NCBI RefSeq assembly: GCF_003236175.1
Contig: NZ_QKTW01000028.1
Location: forward strand, 62,001 to 126,000
Direction of reading: 5' to 3'
Origin: Taibaiella soli
GTDB taxonomy: Bacteria > Bacteroidota > Bacteroidia > Chitinophagales > Chitinophagaceae
Length of the DNA stretch: 64,000 bases
This document shows, piece by piece, positions 36,451 through 43,865 of the stretch (positions within the stretch are counted from its first letter, which is position 1; the number at the start of each line of letters is the position of its first letter). The notes beneath the pieces are model-generated. The model saw nothing but the letters and a program-made list of their open reading frames with translations, ran no database searches and was not told where the DNA came from. The translations under genes and the position numbers were made by a program.

Positions 36451-36556
36451 TCCCTGAAGAATTTACATGAAAGTACACATTTTATGATTTTGCTTGTTGC
36501 CTAACAAGCAAAATATCAATGTATATGCTTCGGCAATTATTTCTTTAAACCCAGAT

Positions 36557-36829
36557 CGCTCGCTCTTTTCCCGCACTTTCGCACGCATAGTACCCTCGTT
36601 GCCTCTTTTAGACCGGACTCCCTCGCTTTTAGTGGAAATGTTCCCACTCCGAGTGGCAATGTTTCCTCTTTTAGCAGGAACTTTTCCTCTTTTAGCCCGG
36701 ACGTTTGTGCCCGGAGCAGAAAATTTGCCTCTTTTAGAGGGAATGTTTGTGCTAAAAGAGGGAAACTTTCTTCTTTTAGAGGAAAGATCGCGGCTAAAAG
36801 AGGAAAATTCGACTTGTTGAACGAGGGAG
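36557..36829. repeat. 21-bp tandem minisatellite, ~13 degenerate units
   Basis: Units in exact 21-base register have consensus TTNCCTCTTTTAGNNGGAAN(N), for example TTTCCTCTTTTAGCAGGAAC(T). The CCTCTTTTAGAGG core is near-palindromic, and units such as TTTGTGCTAAAAGAGGGAAA look inverted at the core. The register gives a heptapeptide reading on both strands (PLLAGTF on plus; KRGKVPA on minus), so frames of 100-130 codons stay open without proving coding. Confidence 0.85.
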
Positions 36830-36844
36830 ATCCTATTTCCAAAC

Positions 36845-36873
36845 AAAAAGGCCGCCCTAAAAAGGGCAGCCTG
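36845..36873 (-). terminator. Terminator of the tyrosine-phosphatase gene
   Basis: Minus strand stem AGGCTGCCCT/AGGGCGGCCT with a TTTT loop, then TTTTTG. It lies 31 bases beyond the stop. Confidence 0.85.
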
Positions 36874-36903
36874 AGCATACAGAAAGTTTGTAAAATTGCT
36901 GCT

Positions 36904-37722
36904 TTACGCTTTCTGCAAATATTTATCGCGCAGCTTCTGGATGTTAGCCGCATTCATGCCGAGTTCTTCAGACATAAACTTGTCTACCGAACCATATTTC
37001 TTTGTGATGGCATCGAATGTTGCCTGCAGGTAGTTGGCTTTCGCACTGGCCATGTCTTTGGCCACTTGCTCAGAAATATGCATTTGTTGTGCCATTCCTT
37101 GCGTCATCTTTTCATTTTCCTGTGCACGGTAGTAGTTGGTGGCTTCGTAATCCTGCATGATAGTGCTGAACGGTACGCCTAAAGCATACAGGAACAAAGC
37201 CGCGCCGATACCTGTGCGATCTTTACCGGCAGTGCAGTGAAACAACAGCGCTGATGAATCGGGGAGTGCCAGCAGTTTCTGGAAAAAAGGTCTGTATCGA
37301 TCTGTAAACGCATCGGTCTGCGAGTAGAAAGTCTGCATCAGCGAATCGCCGGATTTTACAGTGCTCAGTGATTTCATCCAATCGAGCGTGTGTTCGCTAC
37401 CAGCCGGACAAAGAATATAATCTGAATTTGGCAGCAGGCGGTCTTCTGCAATCGCTGATTCCTGTGTGCCGCGGAAATCTATTACGGTTTTAATCTGACG
37501 TTTGCTAAATACCATCATGTCTGCATCGGTGAGATGGTTGATGGCTGCGGAGCGATACACGCGACTCCATTTTACCATATGGCCGTCTTGTGTTTTGTAA
37601 CCGCCAAGGTCGCGGAAATTGATGGCGCCCTGGAGTTTTACCTTGCGTTGGCTGCTGTCGGCTATCTGCGCCATAGAAGCAAAAGGAATGCACAACGCGA
37701 ATGCGATGATTAGTTTTTTCAT
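36904..37722 (-). CDS. Secreted tyrosine-protein phosphatase (Y_phosphatase3 family)
   Basis: 272 residues with signal peptide MKKLIIAFALCIPFASMAQ. NFRDLGGYKTQDG and VYRSAAINHLTDAD are the N-terminal signature of the bacterial tyrosine-phosphatase family (PF13350). The CX5R loop is HCTAGKDRTG, with C163 and R169. It would dephosphorylate phosphotyrosine or related phospho-substrates in the periplasm; the substrate is unknown. It stands 264 bases from the TonB receptor gene on the same strand, separated by repeats, so a shared operon is not shown. Confidence 0.9.
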   Translation of the reverse strand: MKKLIIAFALCIPFASMAQIADSSQRKVKLQGAINFRDLGGYKTQDGHMVKWSRVYRSAAINHLTDADMMVFSKRQIKTVIDFRGTQESAIAEDRLLPNSDYILCPAGSEHTLDWMKSLSTVKSGDSLMQTFYSQTDAFTDRYRPFFQKLLALPDSSALLFHCTAGKDRTGIGAALFLYALGVPFSTIMQDYEATNYYRAQENEKMTQGMAQQMHISEQVAKDMASAKANYLQATFDAITKKYGSVDKFMSEELGMNAANIQKLRDKYLQKA

Positions 37723-37986
37723 TATAGTTGATTAGATTTTTGAGAAAGTTGAATTTTTAGGAAGTCAAACGTTAAAAACGTCAATGCTCGTGCTGTTATA
37801 CAATATTTCCCGCAAAGACGCATAAGAGACAAAGACGCCAAGCCCTCAGTTGTCAACTGTCCATTGTCCATTGTCAATTGTCAATTGTTCGTTGTCTGCT
37901 TCGACTCCGCTCAGCATGACATTGTGGTTGCATGAGCGAGCTTTAAGCGTTATGCCTTCCGCTTTGAGCTTTTGACTTTTGAATTT
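37723..37986. repeat. Word-repeat gap between phosphatase and receptor genes
   Basis: It has AGTTGTCAACTGTCCATTGT and CCATTGTCAATTGTCAATTG ten-base words (37847-37889), then a REP-like half-site CTTCGACTCCGCTCAGCATG at 37899, and a GCTTTTGACTTTTGAATTTT word abutting the receptor stop. No gene. Confidence 0.6.
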
Positions 37987-40878
37987 TTACTTAATAATGT
38001 CCCATTTCAAACCGGCCTGGCCTCTTTGCGAGTACCATTCTACCTGTGTCGGGCGGTTTGGATCGCCGAGATAATACTTGAGTGGCTGATTGGTGAGATT
38101 GTTTATTTCTACGAATACGCGGAGTCGTTTGTTGATATTCACCGTTGCAGAAGCATCGAGCGTAAAGTTATTGTCAGCCCATGTGTAGAGATTTGGACCG
38201 AGTTGTGTGCTGAGTGTTTCAATGCTGCGACCGCGGAAGTTTCCGGCGAGGCGAACCATCACGCCTTTACGTTCGTAGAACAGAATTGCGTTGAAGAGAC
38301 TTCTGGATTGATTCGGTAAGGCGGTTTTATCTGTAACCGTTGAATAGGTTTTATCCGCATTCAGCACCAGTCGGTTTACTTCTGTCTGCGAATGGCAGTA
38401 GGTATAGTTGAACTCTACGCCAAATCCGCTCCAGAAGCCTTTCAGGAAATCGAAACGTTTATTGATGCCTGCTTCGAAACCGAACAGTGTTGCGTGGTCT
38501 AAATTCTTAGGTTGTGTTACTAAATAGTCCGTGCCATCGATCGTTGCATAAGATTTATCCGTGAAGATCACATTGCTCAGATCTTTGTAGAATACACCAC
38601 CGGAAAACAGACCGATGTTTTTGAAATAATATTCACCCATCAGATCGAAATTGTTGGAGAATGTCGGTTTTAACTGGGAGTTACCGATCGTAATCGTTGG
38701 GATTGAAGTAGTCAGATCGGTTGACTGACCAGGGTTCAGATCTGCGAAGTTCGGACGAACGAATGTGCGTGTGTAAGCCGCACGGAGATTGGCGTTGTCG
38801 TTGATACTGTATTTGAAATGAACCATCGGCAGCAACGCATTGTAGTTGTTTGTTGTGGTAATTGGCGTTACCGTTGTTACTGTTGTTGCCGGATTGGTTG
38901 AATTATCCTTTACGGTTGAAACCTGTGAGCTGTTCAGCGTTGTAGCTGTGTATTCATCGCGCAGACCGCCAATGATTTTTAATTTATCCGTTGCCTGGAA
39001 TTCGCCCATTACATAGGCAGAAGTTACATTTTCATGGCCGTTGTAGATCAACGCAGCATTAGTTGCGGGAGAAACATCGCGGAAGCCATTTTTGCGCAGT
39101 GTCGCCGTATCAAACAGATTAAACAACTGATCTTTGGTCAGCGGATTCATGATCACATCATTGTAGGGATTGCCGATTTCGCTGAAGAATGTATTTGGGT
39201 GCGGGAATGAAGTTGTATTCAGATCGCTCAGCATAATCGGATCGCCGCCTACTTTAGCATACACCGTAGAAGCGATGTTGATACCTTCTCTGCTTTTCGT
39301 CCGGAATTTACCGCCAGCTTTCAGCGTCAGTTTCGGGCTCACCGTGTATTTGAAATTCATCTGCGCTACACGATCTTCCTCTTTGTTGTCCAGCTGCGTC
39401 AGCACTAATTGTTGCAATGACAGCTTGGTTGGGTCCATCACTTCCGATGGGTTATTGAGATGTGCGGCAATGTGCATTGGATCATCACCTACGCCATCTG
39501 GTGCATCGTAGCTGATGTATTTCCGTCCGTCGCTGGAACGCCCGCCGAAGCCACCGGGAACTGACTGGCGGAAAGTAGCGATGGGTAAGCCTTTGGTATC
39601 GTTGGTCGGAGGCGTCGTGAGATAATAACTGGAACAAAAATCAGAAACTGACCAATCCATTTTCAGTCTTGAAGCCAGTTGATGTTCACCGCCTAGTTCG
39701 CCGCCAAACAGTTTTGTCTGGTAGTAAGAATAGCGATAGTTGTATTGATAACGGTTGTTGTTGAAGTCGAAATAAGATTCATACACCGGGCGGATATCGT
39801 TGAATTTATCCCAGAGACCGCGTACAAAAATTTTATTCGCAGCGTTAAATTTATACTCTACAGCGGCATTCGTACCATACGTCTGACGTTCGCCCATATA
39901 GCGCTTCATCAGTAAAGAGTTGATCGATTTCTGCTGAACAGGATCTGCGAGATTGGTATTGTAGGTCACCTCATAAGAATCCGTTCCCCATTGGCGATCC
40001 CAGATGGCACCGGAAACAATTACACCCAGCTTGCCTTTGAGAAAACGGTCGCCATAAACGAAAGATCCGTTGTAGGTGCCGTTTTTAGAGAAATTATTAT
40101 AACCCGCTGCAGCGCTGACGTTGAAGATTCTTTTTTCAGGAGCGGTACGTGTGATGAAGTTGATAGCACCGCCAATTGCGTCGCTTTCCATATCCGGCGT
40201 CACCGCTTTTACTACTTGCACGTACTGAATCATTTCAGAAGGAACCGCATCCAATACCGAAGCACGGGAGCCCGTTACGTTCGCACTTGGTAAGTGTGTG
40301 CCATTGAGCAGGGTAGAAGTCCAGGCAAAAGGCGTACCACGTACGGTAGCCTGATCGGCCTCGCCATGATAGCGGGAAACAGCAACACCTTGCATTCGTT
40401 GCACCGCTTCAGCAGCGTTACGATCCGGCAGTTTACCGACGGCATCTGCAGCGATTACATCCATGATAGCGTTGGAATTTTTCTTGATACTCATCGCTTT
40501 CATCTGCGAAGGTGCCATCGTTCCTTTTACTACCACATCTGCGAGCGTACCTTCAGCCGGCGCCAGTTCAATTACGCCCAGTTCATTGATACCTTTCTTT
40601 ACATCCAGCTCTATTTCTTTTGATGCGTAACCCGAATAGGTAACAGTCACCGTCATCTTTCCGGTGTGCTGCGCGTTCAGTGTAAAACCACCGTTGAGAT
40701 CGCTGACAGTACCGTTCGTAGTTTTAGAAATGACAATAGTAGCACTTGGCAGGGAACCATCTTTACTGGTTACCGTACCCTTGATGACCTGACTGTTGGC
40801 TGTTATTGCCAATCCGCTGGCAAATGCGGAAAGCAATAGTTTACGTGTTTGAAGTTTAGTAAAGCGCTGGATGCTCAT
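37987..40878 (-). CDS. TonB-dependent outer-membrane receptor with CarboxypepD_reg-like N-domain
   Basis: 963 residues from the ATG at 40878 (MSIQRFTKLQTRKLLLSAFA). The longer frame to 40941 adds an arginine-rich 21 residues before the signal peptide and is rejected. After the signal peptide (ending near TANSQ) come a carboxypeptidase-regulatory-like domain (GTVTSKDGSLPSATIVISKT) and then the plug (VVVKGTMAPSQ, VGKLPDRNAAEAVQRMQGVA, VRGTPFAWTSTLLNG), with the barrel to the C-terminal strand REINNL...WDIIK. No SusD partner is adjacent, unlike SusC-type loci; the plug resembles the TonB-Xanth-Caul group, which takes up plant-derived oligomers among other ligands. Substrate unknown; an AraC gene lies upstream. 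Confidence 0.9.
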   Translation of the reverse strand: MSIQRFTKLQTRKLLLSAFASGLAITANSQVIKGTVTSKDGSLPSATIVISKTTNGTVSDLNGGFTLNAQHTGKMTVTVTYSGYASKEIELDVKKGINELGVIELAPAEGTLADVVVKGTMAPSQMKAMSIKKNSNAIMDVIAADAVGKLPDRNAAEAVQRMQGVAVSRYHGEADQATVRGTPFAWTSTLLNGTHLPSANVTGSRASVLDAVPSEMIQYVQVVKAVTPDMESDAIGGAINFITRTAPEKRIFNVSAAAGYNNFSKNGTYNGSFVYGDRFLKGKLGVIVSGAIWDRQWGTDSYEVTYNTNLADPVQQKSINSLLMKRYMGERQTYGTNAAVEYKFNAANKIFVRGLWDKFNDIRPVYESYFDFNNNRYQYNYRYSYYQTKLFGGELGGEHQLASRLKMDWSVSDFCSSYYLTTPPTNDTKGLPIATFRQSVPGGFGGRSSDGRKYISYDAPDGVGDDPMHIAAHLNNPSEVMDPTKLSLQQLVLTQLDNKEEDRVAQMNFKYTVSPKLTLKAGGKFRTKSREGINIASTVYAKVGGDPIMLSDLNTTSFPHPNTFFSEIGNPYNDVIMNPLTKDQLFNLFDTATLRKNGFRDVSPATNAALIYNGHENVTSAYVMGEFQATDKLKIIGGLRDEYTATTLNSSQVSTVKDNSTNPATTVTTVTPITTTNNYNALLPMVHFKYSINDNANLRAAYTRTFVRPNFADLNPGQSTDLTTSIPTITIGNSQLKPTFSNNFDLMGEYYFKNIGLFSGGVFYKDLSNVIFTDKSYATIDGTDYLVTQPKNLDHATLFGFEAGINKRFDFLKGFWSGFGVEFNYTYCHSQTEVNRLVLNADKTYSTVTDKTALPNQSRSLFNAILFYERKGVMVRLAGNFRGRSIETLSTQLGPNLYTWADNNFTLDASATVNINKRLRVFVEINNLTNQPLKYYLGDPNRPTQVEWYSQRGQAGLKWDIIK

Positions 40879-41043
40879 AAACAAGTTTTTTGCAAAACTG
40901 CTATCGCTTCCGGACCTCTGCGACCGCCTCCGCCGACTCATACCTGTACGCGTTCTGTTGGATTAATTGCTACCAGGTCGTTTTGATAATCAGCTTTTTA
41001 GCTTCGTTAAGTAAATATTATCAAAACTCCGTTGCTACGTTTA

Positions 41044-42276
41044 TTACCCTGAAAAAGCAATGTTGAAACTGCTGCTGCTTTCAGTTGTTTGCTGCTTGGT
41101 TTTGAGAAATTCGGTCGGCGTGCGTCCTGTATATTTTTTAAAGTAGAGATTGAAGGAAGATTTTGATTTAAAGCCAGCTTCCATTGCCAGCGCTAAAATG
41201 TTTGGAATGATTTCCTGACGGCGGCATTTGTCCAGGGCTGCAATAATTTCCTGTACCCGAAATTCATTCACAAACTGATAAAAGGTTTTGTGCTCAAATT
41301 GATTGAGTGCTTCCGAAAGATGATGACGGCTGATGTTTACCGAAGCGGAGAGTTTTTCCAAAGTCAGTTCATCGTCCTTGTACAGTTTTTTCTCCTGCAT
41401 TTGCCGGCGCAGCTTCTGCATGATATTTGCCTGCTGGGTTTCAGTAAGAATGGATTTGCGTTCGCATTGCACAGCGGTTTCAGAAATTTCGTGGGCAGCT
41501 TCCGTTTCTGCTGTCATGGCGATCGCTACAGGGGCTGGCTGTAATTGCCGTAGCGAATACATAGTTTCAGGTTCGGTTTCTGCTTTCGGTTCATCGGCAA
41601 TGATTAGTTCAGATTGAAGGGTAATCCTGTATTTAAAAATGAGCAGGGTAATGCCCAGCAAGGCTGCGTAGGCAATAGAACGCACAATGATATTGACATG
41701 ATCTGGTGTGAGCGAGAAAGCTTCGCCCATTCTGGCATTGACAAATGGCAGGAAAGGAAATATCGTCATCAGGGCACAGATGCGGTAGATAAGCCTGCGT
41801 TCGGCTTCCCAGAAATTGGAAATTCTTTTAGCATTATAAAGTGCTGCTAAAGGAAAGATGATATTATTAATAGTGATCGTCCAGATGGTGGTATTGTTGT
41901 AGGCGGCAATTGCCTGGTGCGGTACCTTATTCGTAACAACGATATACAATACGATACTGAGATAACTAATACCTGCCAGCAGTGCGGGAATAAAAACATA
42001 CCAATGTTTGAACGGTATATAACGGTCGTCTTTTAGTTTCTTCGAAAACATCCACAACAGCGGACCGTAAGCGAACCCGATAAAAGTGGTGAGACTGTGA
42101 CGGATTTCTTCACATTGTACCACCGTAAAGATGAGAAACTTGATAGACAAGTGTACGAAGATGCAGATGGTCAGCCAGAGCAGCAGAATGTCGGCAGCGC
42201 GTTTCTGTTTACTGGCACGGATAATACCGAGGGCAATCATCGATTGGAATACTCCGATGGCTATTATGTAGTTCAT
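41044..42276 (-). CDS. Membrane-anchored AraC-family transcriptional regulator
   Basis: 410 residues. The N-terminal ~220 residues form about seven membrane helices (MNYIIAIGVFQSMIALGII onward). After a charged linker the C-terminal ~100 residues are an AraC DNA-binding domain (LTLEKLSASVNISRHHLSEA, FVNEFRVQEII, ALAMEAGFKSKSSFNLYFKK, TGRTPTEFLK). Such membrane-sensor AraC proteins likely respond to an extracytoplasmic signal. It lies 165 bases upstream of the TonB receptor gene on the same strand, so that receptor is a plausible target; this is inference. Confidence 0.9.
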   Translation of the reverse strand: MNYIIAIGVFQSMIALGIIRASKQKRAADILLLWLTICIFVHLSIKFLIFTVVQCEEIRHSLTTFIGFAYGPLLWMFSKKLKDDRYIPFKHWYVFIPALLAGISYLSIVLYIVVTNKVPHQAIAAYNNTTIWTITINNIIFPLAALYNAKRISNFWEAERRLIYRICALMTIFPFLPFVNARMGEAFSLTPDHVNIIVRSIAYAALLGITLLIFKYRITLQSELIIADEPKAETEPETMYSLRQLQPAPVAIAMTAETEAAHEISETAVQCERKSILTETQQANIMQKLRRQMQEKKLYKDDELTLEKLSASVNISRHHLSEALNQFEHKTFYQFVNEFRVQEIIAALDKCRRQEIIPNILALAMEAGFKSKSSFNLYFKKYTGRTPTEFLKTKQQTTESSSSFNIAFSG

Positions 42277-42370
42277 TACGGCGCTAAAATATAGACCGAC
42301 TATTACCTTATCGTTAAGAAGCTTACTCTAACTCATCCGAAGGACGAGAACTTCCAGCGTGCGTATTTCA

Positions 42371-42400
42371 CCCCATCCCTGAAGGGAGTCTTATCGCGAG
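42371..42400 (+). repeat. Short dispersed repeat, CCCCATCCCTGAAGGG family, copy 5
   Basis: CCCCATCCCTGAAGGGAGTC then TTATCGCGAG, the best match to the family consensus; copy 6 lies 74 bases on. Confidence 0.65.
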
Positions 42401-42414
42401 AAATTGCCTCGTAT

Positions 42415-42575
42415 TATTTACAATTTATAACGTACAACTTAAAACCCCATCCCTGACGGGGGGCTTAGCGCTGAAATTGCCTTCGGGTACAACGGCCTGC
42501 TATCATTGACAACTTATAACGTACAACTTACGGCTTACAACTTACAACCTACCGCTTACAACTTAAAACAGCTTG
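42415..42575. repeat. Ten-base word array with copy 6 of the CCCCATCCCT family
   Basis: AACTTATAACGTACAACTTA, CGGCTTACAACTTACAACCT and ACCGCTTACAACTTAAAACA repeat around CCCCATCCCTGACGGGGGGC at 42445-42472. Confidence 0.6.
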
Positions 42576-42583
42576 ATACTTAT

Positions 42584-42613
42584 AAAAAAAGAAGCTGCCC
42601 GAAGGCAGCTTCT
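42584..42613 (-). terminator. Terminator-like hairpin with duplicated 3' module
   Basis: Stem AGAAGCTGCC/GGCAGCTTCT with a CGAA loop, U-rich on the minus strand. The next ~45 bases (TGTAAAATTGCCGCTTTACC) match the end of the phosphatase gene and its downstream sequence at 36880-36915, so this looks like a copied gene end without its gene. Confidence 0.65.
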
Positions 42614-42848
42614 ACAGAAGGCGTATGTAAAATTGCCGCTTTACCTTACTTCCTTCTGTAGGTACTAGGTGTTTATAGTGCTACAAGAAATGTATGAGGT
42701 GTAAAAGTAGGGGGGTAGTGTTACTTGGGGATTAAGAAAAGGTTACCAATAAATGCTCAAGGTTCAAAACCTAAAGCTTAAAGCCAAAAGCCAAAAGCAG
42801 AAAGCCTTTCCGTGATAATTTAATAAGAAGCACATTGTTAAAAACGAA

Positions 42849-42882
42849 AGCGCCTTCATTGTTTTAATGCGATGAAGGCGCC
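42849..42882 (-). terminator. Terminator-like hairpin beyond the DinB-like gene
   Basis: Minus strand stem GGCGCCTTCATC/AATGAAGGCGCT followed by TTCGTTTTTA. It lies ~170 bases after the DinB-like stop, separated by two palindromes. Confidence 0.6.
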
Positions 42883-42912
42883 AGGAACATCAGATGTTTA
42901 TTGTGATGGTTT

Positions 42913-42940
42913 GTAGAGACGTAGCATGCTACATCTCTAC
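42913..42940. repeat. 28-bp palindrome centred on GTAGCATGCTAC
   Basis: GTAGAGACGTAGCATGCTAC + ATCTCTAC, self-complementary except for one base pair. Preceded by AAACATCAGATGTTT. Confidence 0.75.
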
Positions 42941-42980
42941 CGAAGCCGGTGTGCCGAAATGTAAACATCAGATGTTTGTT

Positions 42981-43020
42981 ATTGTTTTAGAGACGTAACA
43001 TGTTACGTCTCTAAAACAAT
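42981..43020. repeat. Perfect 40-bp palindrome
   Basis: Left arm ATTGTTTTAGAGACGTAACA is the exact reverse complement of the next 20 bases. It is preceded by AAACATCAGATGTTT (42963-42977), the same motif that precedes the 28-bp palindrome, so the whole module repeats. It lies 31 bases beyond the DinB-like stop on the minus strand. Confidence 0.9.
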
Positions 43021-43051
43021 AAGGGCAGTTTTAAGCTTTAGGCTTTAAGCG

Positions 43052-43615
43052 TCAAGCTTTTCCAAGCCATTCATCCGTAAAATGCCGATCACCCTTTTCC
43101 TGTGAAAATTTTTGTTGATTGTAGTCTCTTGATTTATTTCTTGGAATGGAAAGACTTTGCCATTCTTCGCCTTTACAGATCTTGCCGATGTAAACGATTT
43201 GTCCCACATGGTAACTATAGTGCGCAATCTGTCTGTTGATCGCTTCCATTACACTATGCCCTTCGTTGCGGATATAAATCATACGGTCGAGGTCGTCGTC
43301 GGTAATACTGGCTAGGGCATCGAATAGGCATTTCCAACCTTCTTCCCATTTCTGCAATAGTTCTGTACGTCCTTTCAGATCGTTGTCAAATTCTGCATCA
43401 CGTTCCCGCCATTCCTTTTCACCGTCTTCTGTCAGAAAATTTGTCCAGCGGCTGAGCATATTGCCCCACATGTGTTTCACAATAATGGCAACACTGTTAG
43501 AATCGGCATTTGGCATCCAGAAGAGCTGTTCATCCGAAATCTGCGCCATTGCTTTATCTGCAAGTGTTTTATAATAAAGGAATTGTCTGTTGGCACTTTT
43601 TAAATAACCGTTCAT
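43052..43615 (-). CDS. DinB-like protein (DUF1572)
   Basis: 187 residues of a four-helix-bundle type. The metal-binding histidine triad expected for DinB-like proteins is visible as H48 (IIVKHMWGN) and H132/H136 (IAHYSYHVGQIVYIGK). DUF1572 members are cytoplasmic proteins related to DinB/YfiT metal-dependent transferases; their reaction is unknown here. The stop codon overlaps the word AAAGCTTGACGCTTAAAGCC. No operon partner. Confidence 0.85.
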   Translation of the reverse strand: MNGYLKSANRQFLYYKTLADKAMAQISDEQLFWMPNADSNSVAIIVKHMWGNMLSRWTNFLTEDGEKEWRERDAEFDNDLKGRTELLQKWEEGWKCLFDALASITDDDLDRMIYIRNEGHSVMEAINRQIAHYSYHVGQIVYIGKICKGEEWQSLSIPRNKSRDYNQQKFSQEKGDRHFTDEWLGKA

Positions 43616-43865
43616 GTCAGTGGTTAGATTTTAGAAGTTAGGCGTTCGCTGAAGATTGGCGAATGCTGTTACAAGGTACAAATTATTGGTCTGCATCTGT
43701 GGTTGCGAAATCGCTAAAAGTATCCAGACAGCGTCTTTTTCGCCTCGGCGGCTTCCAATTTTATTGCTTGAAATTTAAAGATTTATCCAAACGAAATTCG
43801 AATTTTTCAGAAGTGGATACCGCCCAATTAGCTCTAGCTTCACCACTTATTTCAATTTTTCAGGT

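Larger units (their letters stand above)
36451..36903. other. Gap between Fic and phosphatase genes, mostly minisatellite
   Basis: It contains the 21-bp array and the terminator of the minus-strand phosphatase. Open frames on both strands arise from the repeat having no stop codons. Confidence 0.6.
42277..43051. other. 775-bp gap packed with repeats and hairpins
   Basis: Two copies of the CCCCATCCCT family, a word array, two terminators, a duplicated 3'-end module and two phased palindromes. No gene supported. Confidence 0.7.

Noticed and set aside
36557-36829. CRISPR-like array
   Set aside because: 21-bp units are continuous and degenerate, without spacers.
36463-36953. 127- and 138-codon minus-strand frames and a 108-codon plus-strand frame
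   Set aside because: All arise from the stop-free 21-bp minisatellite on both strands; none is supported by a start context or domain.
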